Assembly: GCA_014240375.1 (NCBI GenBank)
Contig: JAAZXB010000010.1
Location: 1 to 64,000, forward strand
DNA: 64,000 nucleotides
DNA from: Planctomycetota bacterium
Lineage (GTDB): Bacteria; Planctomycetota; UBA8108; UBA1146
Direction of reading: 5' to 3'
Shown here in pieces: positions 44,128-53,026 of this stretch (the stretch's first letter is position 1; each line of letters starts with the position of its first letter). Made by a program: the position numbers and the translations under genes. The notes below the pieces were generated by a model. That model was not told where the DNA came from and did not search any database. It saw only the letters and a program-made list of their open reading frames with translations.

Positions 44128-45195
44128 TTGAGTGGGTCGAATTTTGACAGACTGAGGACCAGCATCGGGAGAGGCTCCCGCGAGGAGTCCTACCATGATG
44201 CGGTGGCCATCGCGGCCCCACTGGGGGAACCGAGACGAATCTACGGAGCTTCCGACCCGGGTACCTTCCTTCGATCGGTGGCGAAGCCGTTCCAGGCGCT
44301 GGCGATGCTCAGAGCCGGGATCGCAGAGACCTTCTCCTTGACTCCACGAGAACTGGCAGTGATCTGCTCGAGTCATGCTGGAGAAAGGGCTCACCGCGAA
44401 CTGGTGAGAGGGCTACTCAAGCGGGGGGGTCTATCTGAATCTCACCTCCACTGTGGAATCCACCCTCCCTTCTCCAGAAGTGAACGGTTACGCATCATCG
44501 CTGCCGGTGAATTGCCCGATGTCACCTGTAGCAATTGTTCCGGTAAGCACTCAGGCATGTTGCTCAGTTGTGTGGCACGCGGTTTTCCCGTCGAGGGATA
44601 TCTCGACCCTGACCATCCGTTGCAGCGTTCTATTCGTGCAACCCTGGAACTGTTCAGCGGTGAGATTCTCGATGAGACCAGACTCGGGATCGACGGATGC
44701 GGCGCCCCGACCTACTTCATGCCCATCGCTTCCATCGCACGCTCATTCAGGAACCTCCAGGACCAGCAGTTCCTCCAACGATGTGGACTGGAGCAGAGAG
44801 TTCAGCAGATACATGACGCGATCGATTCCCATCCGAAAGCTTTCAGTGGAGAGGGCCGACTGCCCCTTCGCTGGAGTCGCTTCTTCCGTGGCCGTTGGAG
44901 AGCCAAGGAGGGTGCCGAGGGAGTGATGGCGATCTGGGGCCCCTCGGGATCGCTGATCATCAAGTCGCTCGATGGAAGTGATCGAGGTCTGGTACATGCC
45001 GTGCCCGATCTGATGCACCGGATGCACTGGATCGACGACACGACCTTGCAACAGTGGAAACAACACCAGCCGTCTGTGGTTCGCAATGTCGCGGGTCGTG
45101 TGGTCGGGGAAATCACCGTCAATGTCCCCGATCCCAGCGTACTGGAAGCGGATTACAGCTACTCGGAGCGCCCGGGAAGTGGTGTCGCGAGGTAG
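44128..45195 (+). CDS. L-asparaginase II family protein (COG4448-type)
   Basis: A 355-residue protein of the AnsA-like asparaginase II family, distinct from the classic type I/II enzymes. It has FLRSVAKPFQALAMLRAG with the Ser-x-x-Lys pair, ICSSHAGERAHRELV, the TCSNCSGKHSGMLLSC core and GIDGCGAPTYFMPI. It likely hydrolyses asparagine or a related amide in the cytoplasm. The start is TTG with GGAGG upstream. Its 3' end overlaps the convergent small zinc protein by 37 bp. Confidence 0.85.
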   Translation: MSGSNFDRLRTSIGRGSREESYHDAVAIAAPLGEPRRIYGASDPGTFLRSVAKPFQALAMLRAGIAETFSLTPRELAVICSSHAGERAHRELVRGLLKRGGLSESHLHCGIHPPFSRSERLRIIAAGELPDVTCSNCSGKHSGMLLSCVARGFPVEGYLDPDHPLQRSIRATLELFSGEILDETRLGIDGCGAPTYFMPIASIARSFRNLQDQQFLQRCGLEQRVQQIHDAIDSHPKAFSGEGRLPLRWSRFFRGRWRAKEGAEGVMAIWGPSGSLIIKSLDGSDRGLVHAVPDLMHRMHWIDDTTLQQWKQHQPSVVRNVAGRVVGEITVNVPDPSVLEADYSYSERPGSGVAR

Positions 45196-45443
45196 ATCTT
45201 CTGACAGGGAGGACAGAGGTCAAATCGGAACTCGCGATGGACCTGATCCTGAGCCTCCTGCTCCGTCAACTTCTCCAGTTGCTGGATCAGCGCCGCCCAA
45301 CTACCGGGATTGGAGTTCTTCAGATCATCTGCAGTGATTTCCATCGGGTCGTAGGCCGCCTGCACCACGATATGCACCTGATAGCGCACATCTTCATCGA
45401 TCAACAGGCTCTTGTTGCAGCGATCACAGGAGATTCCCTCCAT
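45159..45443 (-). CDS. Small zinc-binding protein
   Basis: A 94-residue cytoplasmic protein starting MEGISCDRCNKSLLIDEDVR and ending near FDLCPPCQKIYLATP, so two CxxC pairs could bind one zinc. The middle is helical. No function is known. AGAGG lies 8 nt before the ATG at 45443. It overlaps the end of the glycosyltransferase gene by 20 bp, so it belongs to the kdsA operon. Confidence 0.72.
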   Translation of the reverse strand: MEGISCDRCNKSLLIDEDVRYQVHIVVQAAYDPMEITADDLKNSNPGSWAALIQQLEKLTEQEAQDQVHREFRFDLCPPCQKIYLATPLPGRSE

Positions 45444-46218
45444 CGGATGGCCTCTTTTCCTCGATAGGGGATGCGAGGGCATCCACCGCGGGTCGATCCC
45501 CTCGCCAGGCGTCGAGCCAGATCCATTGGAGTATCTTGAAGCCCGCCTTGCAACTACCGAGCAGCGTTCCGGAGATCTTCGATTCGCCGACGCGGCGTCG
45601 ATAGGGCAGTGGGATCTCTCGAATCCGCAATCCATGACGGAGTGCTTTCAACTGCATCTCGACAGTCCAGCCGAAATCGGGGTCGCTCATCTGCAACTGC
45701 TGAAGATGGTCGAGGCGGATCGCCCGGAACGGGCCCAGGTCTTGATACTGATGACCATGGATCCATCGGATCAGGGTCGTGGCCAACGCATTTCCCCAGC
45801 GTTGTTGTGGGGTCAAGGAACCCGCCTCGATTCCCGGGTGTGCGCGACTACCGAGTACCAGATCCGCCTGATCTTCGATGATGGGAGTGATCAGAGCGGG
45901 GATCTGCGCCGGGTCATCGGAGTGGTCGGCATCGAGGAACACGACGATCTCATCGGAGTTCTGCTGCGCCAGTTGATCGAGGTCCGCCAGCGCCGCAAGG
46001 CAGGCGGAGCCGTAACCTCTTCTGCTGGCATCGACGACCCGGGCACCGCGTTTTCGGGCCACCTCTGCGGTGGCATCGCGCGAGCCGTTATCCGCGACAT
46101 GAATCGAGTCGACCCAGTGGGCGGGGATCGCATCGATCACCGAGCCAATCGCCGCCTCCTCGTCGAGTGCCGGCATGACCACACGGATCTTCCAGGAATC
46201 GGCGAGGGCAGTGGTCAA
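45424..46218 (-). CDS. Family 2 glycosyltransferase (dolichyl-phosphate-sugar synthase-like)
   Basis: A 264-residue GT-A enzyme. It starts RVVMPALDEEAAIGSVID, has the metal motif FLDADHSDDPAQIPAL and the acceptor stretch QYQDLGPFRAIR, and the region KALRHGLRIREIPLPYRRR typical of DPM1/DPG-like GT2 proteins. It likely moves a sugar from a nucleotide donor to a lipid phosphate on the inner membrane face; there is no membrane domain. The ATG overlaps the kdsA stop, so it may serve LPS or surface glycan synthesis. Confidence 0.82.
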   Translation of the reverse strand: MTTALADSWKIRVVMPALDEEAAIGSVIDAIPAHWVDSIHVADNGSRDATAEVARKRGARVVDASRRGYGSACLAALADLDQLAQQNSDEIVVFLDADHSDDPAQIPALITPIIEDQADLVLGSRAHPGIEAGSLTPQQRWGNALATTLIRWIHGHQYQDLGPFRAIRLDHLQQLQMSDPDFGWTVEMQLKALRHGLRIREIPLPYRRRVGESKISGTLLGSCKAGFKILQWIWLDAWRGDRPAVDALASPIEEKRPSDGGNLL

Positions 46219-47147
46219 AGGTCGAGATCCGGGATTTCACGGGCACAGTGTAGCAGCGGCAACAGGTGCTCGATGAAGTCCTCGAGTCGATCGAGAGGCA
46301 AGGCGTTGGGACCATCGCAGAGCGCCTGATCTGGATCGGGGTGGACTTCGAGGAACAGGCCGTCCGCTCCGGCGGCCGCTGCGGCCCGAGCGAGCACTGG
46401 AATGAAGTGGCGCTCGCCACCGGAAACACCTTCCGGTCCACCGGGAGTCTGAACGCTGTGGGTCGCATCGAAGATCACTGCGGCACCGGTCTGTTGCGTC
46501 AGAGGGATCGCCCTGAAGTCATTGACCAGCCGGTGGTAGCCGAAGGAGGATCCCCGTTCCGTGACCCACACGTCGGCGGCCCCTGCTTCTTGCAACAACT
46601 GGACTCGAGCAGCGACATCCCAGGGAGAAAGGAACTGGCCCTTCTTCAGGTTGATCACCTTGCCGGTCGAGGCCGCCGCCTCCAGCAGTGAGTTCTGACG
46701 GCAGAGAAATGCCGGGATCTGGATGATGTCGACCACTTCAGCGGCACGACGAACTTGCTCTTCATCATGCACATCGGTGGTCAGAGGGAGTCCCGTCTCC
46801 TGACCGACTCGAGCCAGAACTTCCAGACCGGCGTCGATCCCTGGGCCGCGGAAGGAAGAAGCACTCGAGCGATTCGCCTTCTCGTAACTGGCCTTGAAGA
46901 TCACCGGTAGGTTTTTCACTGCGGCGATGTTGGCGATGACCTGGGCGACTTCCAGGGTGAATCCTTCGTCCTCGATGACATCCGGGCCGAGGATCCAGAC
47001 GGGAGCCGCGAGGGGTTCTTTTCCCAGGGAGAAGTGATCACGAAGAGTTTGCAATTCCGATCCACCCTTCTGGCCCCGTAAGGGGTCGAGTTGGTGGGAA
47101 CCCAGCGGGCCCCGTTGGCGTAGGATATCCGTCAACTCCCCGGGCAT
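46215..47147 (-). CDS. kdsA: 3-deoxy-8-phosphooctulonate synthase (KDO8P synthase)
   Basis: A 310-residue class I aldolase-fold enzyme that joins phosphoenolpyruvate and arabinose 5-phosphate on the way to Kdo. It has VIFKASYEKANRSSASSFRG, PLTTDVHDEEQ, IIQIPAFLCRQ, VINLKKGQFLSP and LFLEVHPDPDQALCDGPNAL. The residue that is Cys in metal-dependent and Asn in metal-free enzymes is Asp here (ILGPDVIED), which is odd. The N-terminus is about 45 residues longer than usual; ATG 47147 has no clear ribosome-binding site. Confidence 0.9.
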   Translation of the reverse strand: MPGELTDILRQRGPLGSHQLDPLRGQKGGSELQTLRDHFSLGKEPLAAPVWILGPDVIEDEGFTLEVAQVIANIAAVKNLPVIFKASYEKANRSSASSFRGPGIDAGLEVLARVGQETGLPLTTDVHDEEQVRRAAEVVDIIQIPAFLCRQNSLLEAAASTGKVINLKKGQFLSPWDVAARVQLLQEAGAADVWVTERGSSFGYHRLVNDFRAIPLTQQTGAAVIFDATHSVQTPGGPEGVSGGERHFIPVLARAAAAAGADGLFLEVHPDPDQALCDGPNALPLDRLEDFIEHLLPLLHCAREIPDLDL

Positions 47148-47181
47148 CCAAGCAAGGCGTGTCGCCAGATGGAATCGGCCA

Positions 47182-47190
47182 TGATAAGAT
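47182..47190 (+). promoter_or_regulatory. Candidate extended -10 promoter of the glutaredoxin-dsbD pair
   Basis: The sequence tgataagat is an extended -10 (TG-n-TAAGAT), 29 bp before the glutaredoxin ATG, in the divergent gap with kdsA. No clear -35 is seen. Confidence 0.35.
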
Positions 47191-47218
47191 CTCGCCGGGG
47201 AGACATTAGGAGGTCTGG

Positions 47219-47488
47219 ATGGCGGAGAAATCGTCGATACTGCTCTATGGAGCGACCTGGTGCCCGGATTGTACCCGTGCATCCCGATTTCTCGATGAAC
47301 ACGAAATCGTTTACCAGAAGGTCGATATTTCGGAGGATCCGCAAGCGGCCCTCGAGTTGGAGCGCCAGACCGGCAAGCGCGGGATTCCTTTCCTGGTCGT
47401 GGGGGATCGGTGGGTTCGAGCCTACACTCCCGGCGGTGGAGAGTTCCCCGCCGCAGAAATCCTTGCCGCAGTGACGCTCGACGAGTGA
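47219..47488 (+). CDS. Glutaredoxin-like protein
   Basis: An 89-residue cytoplasmic thioredoxin-fold protein. The active site is CPDC in LYGATWCPDCTRASRF; cis-proline is in KRGIPFLVV, and a GGGEF segment closes the fold. AGGAGG lies 8 nt upstream of the ATG. It is 65 bp before dsbD in the same direction, so the two form a thiol-redox pair. Its stop lies in a 14-bp repeat. Confidence 0.9.
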   Translation: MAEKSSILLYGATWCPDCTRASRFLDEHEIVYQKVDISEDPQAALELERQTGKRGIPFLVVGDRWVRAYTPGGGEFPAAEILAAVTLDE

Positions 47489-47512
47489 CGCTCGACGAGT
47501 GACGCTCGACGA
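47471..47512 (+). repeat. 14-bp tandem repeat, 3 perfect copies, across the glutaredoxin stop
   Basis: The unit gtgacgctcgacga at 47471, 47485 and 47499. The TGA of the glutaredoxin gene (47486-47488) is in the second copy. Confidence 0.95.
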
Positions 47513-47553
47513 TTGACTCGACGCTGGACCTCTCGTAGCAGAAGGCGATACCG

Positions 47554-50433
47554 ATGAACCTGATCCGATCGATGATAGTGCTGATTCTCTGTGGGCTGAT
47601 TCTCTGTGGGCTGATCTCGACCGCGGGACTGGCGCAGGCTCCTCCAGGTCTGGATGGCTTCGATCTCGATGTTCTTGGCTTCGAAGATGATTCTCCCGTC
47701 CAGTTCTCTGCTGTGGATGTAGATGGTGCGGTGCCGGGTACCGAAGTGGTGGTCAAGGTGTTCGCCACCATCGAACGGGGATGGCACATCTATGGCTTCG
47801 AGATGAATCCAGATGAGGGGATTCCCACCACCTTGGTGCTGGCCGGATCGGGAGATCTGGAACTCCATCATGACATCCGCGAGCAGACAGCCCACCAGCG
47901 CGATGATGCCATCCTCGGGCTGGTGCATGAGCATGAGGGCAAGGTCCAGTTCGAAGTTCCGCTGAAGGTGCCCGAGGGAGCAGAGGCGGGCCCTCGTAAG
48001 ATACTCATCGACATCAGTTACCAGGCCTGTGATGCCAAGCAATGTCTTCCACCTTCGCTGGCCACGGTCGAGGCTGTGGTCACGGTGGGGGCCAAGGGTT
48101 CCGCCGAAAAGGGTGCAGCAGCGGAAGAAATCCCCGCTTCGTTGAAGGTGGAAGCATCACTCCAGGGTTCACCGGTTTCCTGGCGTGCGATCGGAGTCGA
48201 CCAGCTGCAGGCCGGGACCACGGTGCAGGTCGAACTTCACGCCATCATCGAACGAGGATGGCATATCTACGGCATCGGGCTCGATCCCGATCTGGGCGAT
48301 CCGACCACTTTTCACATCGCTGAGGACTCTGCACTGACCATCGGTGAACCGATCGAAGTGACTCCACCTCGCCCTCGCGATGACGGATCGGGTGGAGTGC
48401 TGCTCGAGCATGAGCGCAAGGCGATCTTTCGGCTGCCGATTTCGATTCCGCAGCCGCTGCCGAAGCCACTGAAGCCGCTCCAGCTGACGGTTGGATACAT
48501 GGTCTGCGATGCGATGATCTGCCTTCCTGCCGAACAGGTCTCGCTGGAGATACCCCTCTTCTCGGGCAAGGCTCCTGCGGACTCGACGCCGACCGGGAAC
48601 GATTCCGCCGACGGCGGTGATTCGCCGCTTCGGCCACAGGTCGATGATGGTGAAATTCGCATCTCGGCAGGATTCAGTCAGCGCAAGGTCCGCCCCGGCG
48701 ATGAGATCGAGTTCAGCCTGGAGGGAGCCGTCGATGAGGCGCTGCGAATCCCCGCCATCCGCAAGGACACGCGCGGGGCGGCGGAGCAGGCGGGACTGCT
48801 CGGAATCATCCTGCTCTCCTTCGGCGGAGCACTGGTGGCGTTACTGACTCCCTGTGTCTATCCGATGATCCCCATCACCGTCAGCGTCTTCACCAAGCAA
48901 GCCCACGAGAGTCGTTCTCGGGTGTTGTGGCTCGCCGGTCTCTTTGGCGCGGGAATCGTCGTCTCCTTCACAGCGCTCGGATTCTTGCTGTCGGCGCTGC
49001 TCGGGGAGGAGGGCGCCAACTTCATGGCCACCAACGGTTTTGTCAATCTGGCCATCGGAGTGCTCTTTGTCGTATTTGGTTTCAGCTTGTTCGGGTACTA
49101 CGACATCCAGTTGCCCAACTGGCTCCGATCCGCGGTGGGAGGCAGTGGTGGTGGTGGTGGAGCCGCCAGCGTGCTGGTGATGGGGCTGGTCTTCAGCGTC
49201 ACCACCTTCACCTGTGTCGGACCGATCGTCGCATTTCTCCTCGCTCTGGCGGCGGGGGAAGGTCCCGGGTACGCGGCAATCGGCATGCTCGCCTTCAGTA
49301 CCACCCTGGCGATCCCTTTCGTGTTGCTGGCTCTGTTTCCCAAGGCGCTGACCGGCCTGCCTCGCTCTGGCGGCTGGCTCTCGACGGTCAAGGTGATCCT
49401 CGGCTTCATCGAGTTGCTGGCGGCGTGGAAGTTCTTCAGTGCCGTGGCCACCTACTGGCAGTTTGGTGATGTGGTCAACCGCGAGGTGATCATGGTGATC
49501 TGGGGTCTGACACTGCTGGCGCTGGCCCTCAACCTGGCCGGGAAACTTCGTTTCCCCCACGATTCTCCGGTGAAATCGATCTCCTTCGGAAGAGGACTGC
49601 TGCTGGGATTGACCTTGATGGGAGCGGTCAGTTGTTTCTATGCGACGACCGGCTGGCGACTCAATGAGAACCTCGAAGCACAGTTGCTGGTGCCCAGTGT
49701 TCACCAACAACAGCACCTTCCCTGGGTGGTGCTCGATCGAGACCATCCGCTCGATTTCGTCGATCAGTTGCAGCAACTGCGCGACCAGATTGCTGCCGGC
49801 GAGAGATCTCCTCGACCCATCTTCCTCAACTTCACTGGCCACACCTGACAGAACTGCAGGCTGATGGAAAATGGTATTTTCCGCGAGCCCGAAGTCGAGC
49901 AGTTGCTCGGCCAATTTGAACTGTTTGAGATTTTTACCGATGACGCCACCAGCGAGGTGGAAGAAGGCTATCGAGCGAAACAAATCGAGTATTCCGGCTA
50001 CTACGCCAACCCGACCTACATCGTGCTCGACAGCACCGATCAGCTGGAAGTGACGCGTGGTTCGTTCACCAACAGTAGCGATGAGTTTGGCGAATTTCTC
50101 GCGGAGGGGTTGCTCGACCGACCCGCCTTCGAGAGTCGTATTCAGTTCGATGGGTTGACCATCGTCGAGCATGGATCTGCAGTCACGGTCTTGCAACGGC
50201 AACAACCGTGGAGTTACGAGGGGCAGCAGGCGGGCAATTATCGAGAAAGCGATGTCGAGCAACTCACTTCCAGTTTTTCAGCCTCGACATCTTTCCGGGT
50301 CGGTGATCGGGTGGAGGAGGGGGAGTACATCATCCGCCTCCGATTTGTCGGAGGGCTGTACCGCGGAGATGAACGGATCCGCACCTTCTCGCTGCCGATC
50401 AAGTTGGCGCTGCAGGTCGAATCCGCCGGCTGA
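47554..50433 (+). CDS. dsbD: Thiol:disulfide interchange protein DsbD, candidate selenoprotein (UGA at 49846-49848)
   Basis: The frame is open over 959 codons except for one TGA at codon 765. The signal peptide is followed by two DsbD-N-type domains, each with GWHIYG and a redox cysteine pair (YQACDAKQCLPP; YMVCDAMICLPA). About eight membrane helices follow, with LTPCVYPMIPITVSVF and FTCVGPIVAFLL carrying the two membrane cysteines. The C-terminal thioredoxin domain reads IFLNFTGHT-TGA-QNCRLMENG, where DsbD has Cys-x-x-Cys. The TGA thus sits exactly on the first redox residue, giving U-Q-N-C, and the fold continues to its cis-Pro (NPTYIVLD). A fitting hairpin follows. It would carry electrons from cytoplasmic thioredoxin to the periplasm, where cytochrome c assembly needs them. 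Confidence 0.88.
47581..47610 (+). repeat. 15-bp tandem duplication in the dsbD signal peptide
   Basis: The unit ctgattctctgtggg occurs twice, with a partial third copy. In frame it encodes I-L-C-G-L twice and lengthens the hydrophobic core of the signal peptide. Confidence 0.95.
49865..49883 (+). promoter_or_regulatory. Candidate bacterial SECIS hairpin of dsbD
   Basis: Downstream of the UGA (49846-49848) the mRNA can form a perfect 7-bp stem, ggaaaat paired with attttcc, plus one U-G pair, around the loop ggt (49873-49875). The loop starts 24 nt after the UGA and opens with G-G. Both properties fit the known bacterial SECIS model (apical loop 16-37 nt after UGA, G in the first two loop bases). 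Confidence 0.7.
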
Positions 50434-50796
50434 TCTCCAGGGCCGCAACCCGATCGAGGGCAAAGGCACGGAAGAGCTAGTGCACGGAAGATCGAAGACA
50501 CGGAAGATCGAGGTCTCGGTCCCGTGGAGTGGCGTGCCCTGCGACAGAACCGGGGCCGCAACGCGATCTGTTTTGAGACGATTCTCTCCATCTATCTCTC
50601 GATAGTTCTCTCCATCGATCGATCGGTGGCGTCAGCGCACGGATCATCTCCCTCCCCTTCTTCGCCGTTGCGAGCGTCGCCCTCCACCCCCCATCGAGCC
50701 GACCGGAAGCAGACGATCCGGGAATAGCGGAAGTCGATTTCTGTTCTTCCTGAGCGAGCATGATGGTGGCGAGAGGGATCAGGGAAGGAAGTGTTG
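50434..50796. other. 363-bp gene-free stretch after dsbD
   Basis: It holds a 16-bp repeat (50467-50514) and a run of overlapping atctctcgat/ctctccatcg sequences near 50580-50625. No promoter or gene can be supported. A minus-strand open frame here is rich in Arg and Ser, has no ribosome-binding site and is judged spurious. Confidence 0.55.
50467..50514 (+). repeat. 16-bp tandem repeat, 3 copies
   Basis: The element cacggaaga recurs at 50467, 50483 and 50499, a 16-bp period with changes between copies. Confidence 0.8.
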
Positions 50797-51471
50797 ATGA
50801 ACGAGATTCATCCACTGCAGATGGCTGAAGTGTGCGATGGGTTCGAAGTGTGCGATGGATTCGAAGTGTTCGATGGATTCGAAGTGCTCGATGGATTCGA
50901 AGTGCTCGATGGATTGGAGAGAACGGAAAGGGGATTGGAGAGAACGGAAAGCAATCGTAGCGGCCACTTCTCTTGCTGGCTGCTGCTGGTGTGGGTGGGG
51001 CTGCTGCTGGTGAGCGGTGCCGGAGTTGAGATTCATGCCCAGAGTACCGACGGTTCGGTGCCGGGAGGCCTCAACTGTAGTGGTGAGTGCCCCTCGGTGG
51101 GGACCGATCTGGTCGAGTGGAAGCAACTGGTTTCCCCGGTCACCAATCAGTGCACCGGATCCGCACTGCAACTGATCCTCAGCAGACTCGATGTCGAGAT
51201 CCTGCTACAGCCCAATCTCTGTCCGATCTGGGTGATCATCGAACCCGCGCATCGGGTGCCGACGCCGGCGCCGGGGTGCTGTCTGCTGCTGGCGCAAACG
51301 CTGCCGGTGATGCGACAGGAACTTCGCTGTGAGTGCGTACGGCGGTTCATCATCTGCTGGGATCACGACTGCCTGCCCGTCGGAGAAGCGATTCAGATCC
51401 TGGAGCAGGCCAGCTGGATCGCGGCACCCTGCGCCGGGGGTACGGCCACGGAAGCGTGCAATCAGCGTTGA
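50797..51471 (+). CDS. Cysteine-rich secreted or anchored protein with an N-terminal repeat
   Basis: A 224-residue protein of unknown family. The first 55 residues include five D-G-F-E-V-type hexapeptides encoded by an 18-bp repeat, then two heptads L-E-R-T-E. A hydrophobic helix (SCWLLLVWVGLLLVSGAGVE) comes only after them, so the repeats would form an unusual cytoplasmic extension before a signal anchor. The outer part has twelve or more cysteines (CSGECPS, CTGS, CCLLL, CECVRRFIICWDHDC), likely disulfide-bonded. AGGGAAGGAA precedes the ATG at 50797. It lies 34 bp before the next gene. Confidence 0.65.
   Translation: MNEIHPLQMAEVCDGFEVCDGFEVFDGFEVLDGFEVLDGLERTERGLERTESNRSGHFSCWLLLVWVGLLLVSGAGVEIHAQSTDGSVPGGLNCSGECPSVGTDLVEWKQLVSPVTNQCTGSALQLILSRLDVEILLQPNLCPIWVIIEPAHRVPTPAPGCCLLLAQTLPVMRQELRCECVRRFIICWDHDCLPVGEAIQILEQASWIAAPCAGGTATEACNQR
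50827..50916 (+). repeat. 18-bp tandem repeat, 5 copies, at the 5' end of a coding gene
   Basis: The unit gaagtgtgcgatggattc and variants at 50827, 50845, 50863, 50881 and 50899, in frame. Two 21-bp copies of gagagaacggaaag-type sequence follow at 50917 and 50938. Confidence 0.95.
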
Positions 51472-51505
51472 ACTCAGGGGAGTTTCCCGGGAGAGGGGCG
51501 AAATT

Positions 51506-52909
51506 ATGAAGAAGCGAGCCAACGGTTCGTGGCAGAGTTCACCGTCGCGCTGGATGGTGCTGGCGGTGGTTGTGGTGCTGGGCTTACTGACGGGGTTCAC
51601 CTTTGTGGTGCAGCGGGCCAAGGATGAGAGCGGCCCCAGAGAGCGGCGTCCGCACCTCGAGAGGGAGAGGGAGTCCTCGCCACTGTTTCGATCGGCGGAA
51701 CTGTTCACCGATGATGCGGCAGCCCAGCCGCCGGTGACAGTTCAGGAGGGGGTGGGGATCGAACCACACTCCCCTGATTCCACACCTCAGCAGCCGCCGT
51801 GGCAAGAGGCGCTCGCTGCGTTGATCGCCGCCGGTCGAGCGCAACAGGATCCAAGCGCCGCAATCGCCGCGCTGCTCAGGTCTCAACCGGGGATGGGGGA
51901 TCAGCTGCTGACCCTGTTACTGGAGACGGAAGGGGGGCAAGACGAGCAGGATGCGTGGATGGTGGCGCTCGCAACGGCCCTCTCTATCGGCAAAGAAATC
52001 GGCGATGGAGAGGCGGACCATCTGCAGCAGGAAAAAGTAGCGGAGGGAGATTGGGCTTCGCTGTGGTTCGATCGAGGGGGGACTGTGCTGGCGATGGCTG
52101 AGCTGTGGATCGATGGCGAGGAGCGGGCCCGCTACTTCCCACGCTTCTTGCAGCTGGAAGGGGTGCTGGAACCGTGGCACGCCATCGAACTGGCCTCGCG
52201 GATGGAATCGGTCGAGGGGCAGCGCCCCATCGAGGAAGAAACTCGCGCTCGACTGTTCCAGCTGATCGAAATGAGTCTGGTCGATGCCGATGCGGAAGCG
52301 CTGGCTGTGGCGGGTGAATGGCTCCAGTCGTCGATTCCTGAACTTCGTCGGGTGGCGCAACAAACGGTGGTTTCGACGCTGGCCGATGATCCAGCAGCAG
52401 CAGTGCGCTGGATCGGTCAATCGGAGGCGTCGTTGCACGTGCCACTGCTGGAAGTGGTGCTCGGTCGAATTTCAGCGGATCAGCTGCCGAGTTTTCTCGA
52501 TCAGGCCGCTGATCTGATGGTGCAACAGGAGTATCACGGTTCCGCTCTGCTGTCCGGCTTCTCGCGCGCCACCGAACTGGACTTGCAGCAGTTGATCTAC
52601 CAGCGCGGAGAATCGATCGAATCGGAGGCGTACCGAAATCTGGTGCTCTTCGGCAGTCAGGGAGGGCTCGGTAGAGGAGGTACCATTCCACCCCACTGGG
52701 CCCAGGCGCTGCGCTGGGTGGCGGCGACTGACCCTTCTCAGTCGGTGCGAGGAACTGCCCTCAGGATCTGTGCCATGAGCTGGCCGATGGGCGATCCGAG
52801 TGGCTTTCAACAGTTGATCCAGAGCAGCGATGTCGACCTGAATACGGCCGAGGTCGCCGCCGCTTTACTGAGCACCCGGGAATCGGCTCACTGGAGTCCC
52901 GGTGATTGA
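51506..52909 (+). CDS. Membrane-anchored helical-repeat protein of unknown function
   Basis: A 467-residue protein: a basic N-terminus, one helix WMVLAVVVVLGLLTGFTFVV, a charged linker, then a periplasmic body of helix pairs rich in Ala, Leu and Glu, similar in feel to HEAT repeats (AVAGEWLQSSIPELRRVAQQ). No catalytic motif was found. The ATG at 51506 is preceded by AGAGGGG. It may form an operon with the cysteine-rich gene upstream. Confidence 0.7.
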   Translation: MKKRANGSWQSSPSRWMVLAVVVVLGLLTGFTFVVQRAKDESGPRERRPHLERERESSPLFRSAELFTDDAAAQPPVTVQEGVGIEPHSPDSTPQQPPWQEALAALIAAGRAQQDPSAAIAALLRSQPGMGDQLLTLLLETEGGQDEQDAWMVALATALSIGKEIGDGEADHLQQEKVAEGDWASLWFDRGGTVLAMAELWIDGEERARYFPRFLQLEGVLEPWHAIELASRMESVEGQRPIEEETRARLFQLIEMSLVDADAEALAVAGEWLQSSIPELRRVAQQTVVSTLADDPAAAVRWIGQSEASLHVPLLEVVLGRISADQLPSFLDQAADLMVQQEYHGSALLSGFSRATELDLQQLIYQRGESIESEAYRNLVLFGSQGGLGRGGTIPPHWAQALRWVAATDPSQSVRGTALRICAMSWPMGDPSGFQQLIQSSDVDLNTAEVAAALLSTRESAHWSPGD

Positions 52910-53026
52910 GCGCACAACGAATCCATCTCGCGAGTTCTCGCCGGGGAGATTTCCCTTCACTGGAGGGATCCCCTGAGTCGGAGTCCGTAGTGGGGCAGGC
53001 TTCTCCGGTGGCGCCGATCTGTCGTT

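Noticed and set aside
45412-46329. A 305-codon plus-strand open frame
   Set aside because: It lies antisense to the glycosyltransferase and kdsA, whose motifs are unmistakable.
49846-49848. Simple nonsense mutation making dsbD a pseudogene
   Set aside because: It cannot be excluded from one sequence, since TGC to TGA is one change. The exact Cys position, the intact 194-codon remainder, the hairpin and a second similar gene make Sec the better reading.
50477-50815. A minus-strand open frame of 112 codons after dsbD
   Set aside because: Composition is Arg/Ser-rich, it crosses a tandem repeat, and it has no ribosome-binding site.
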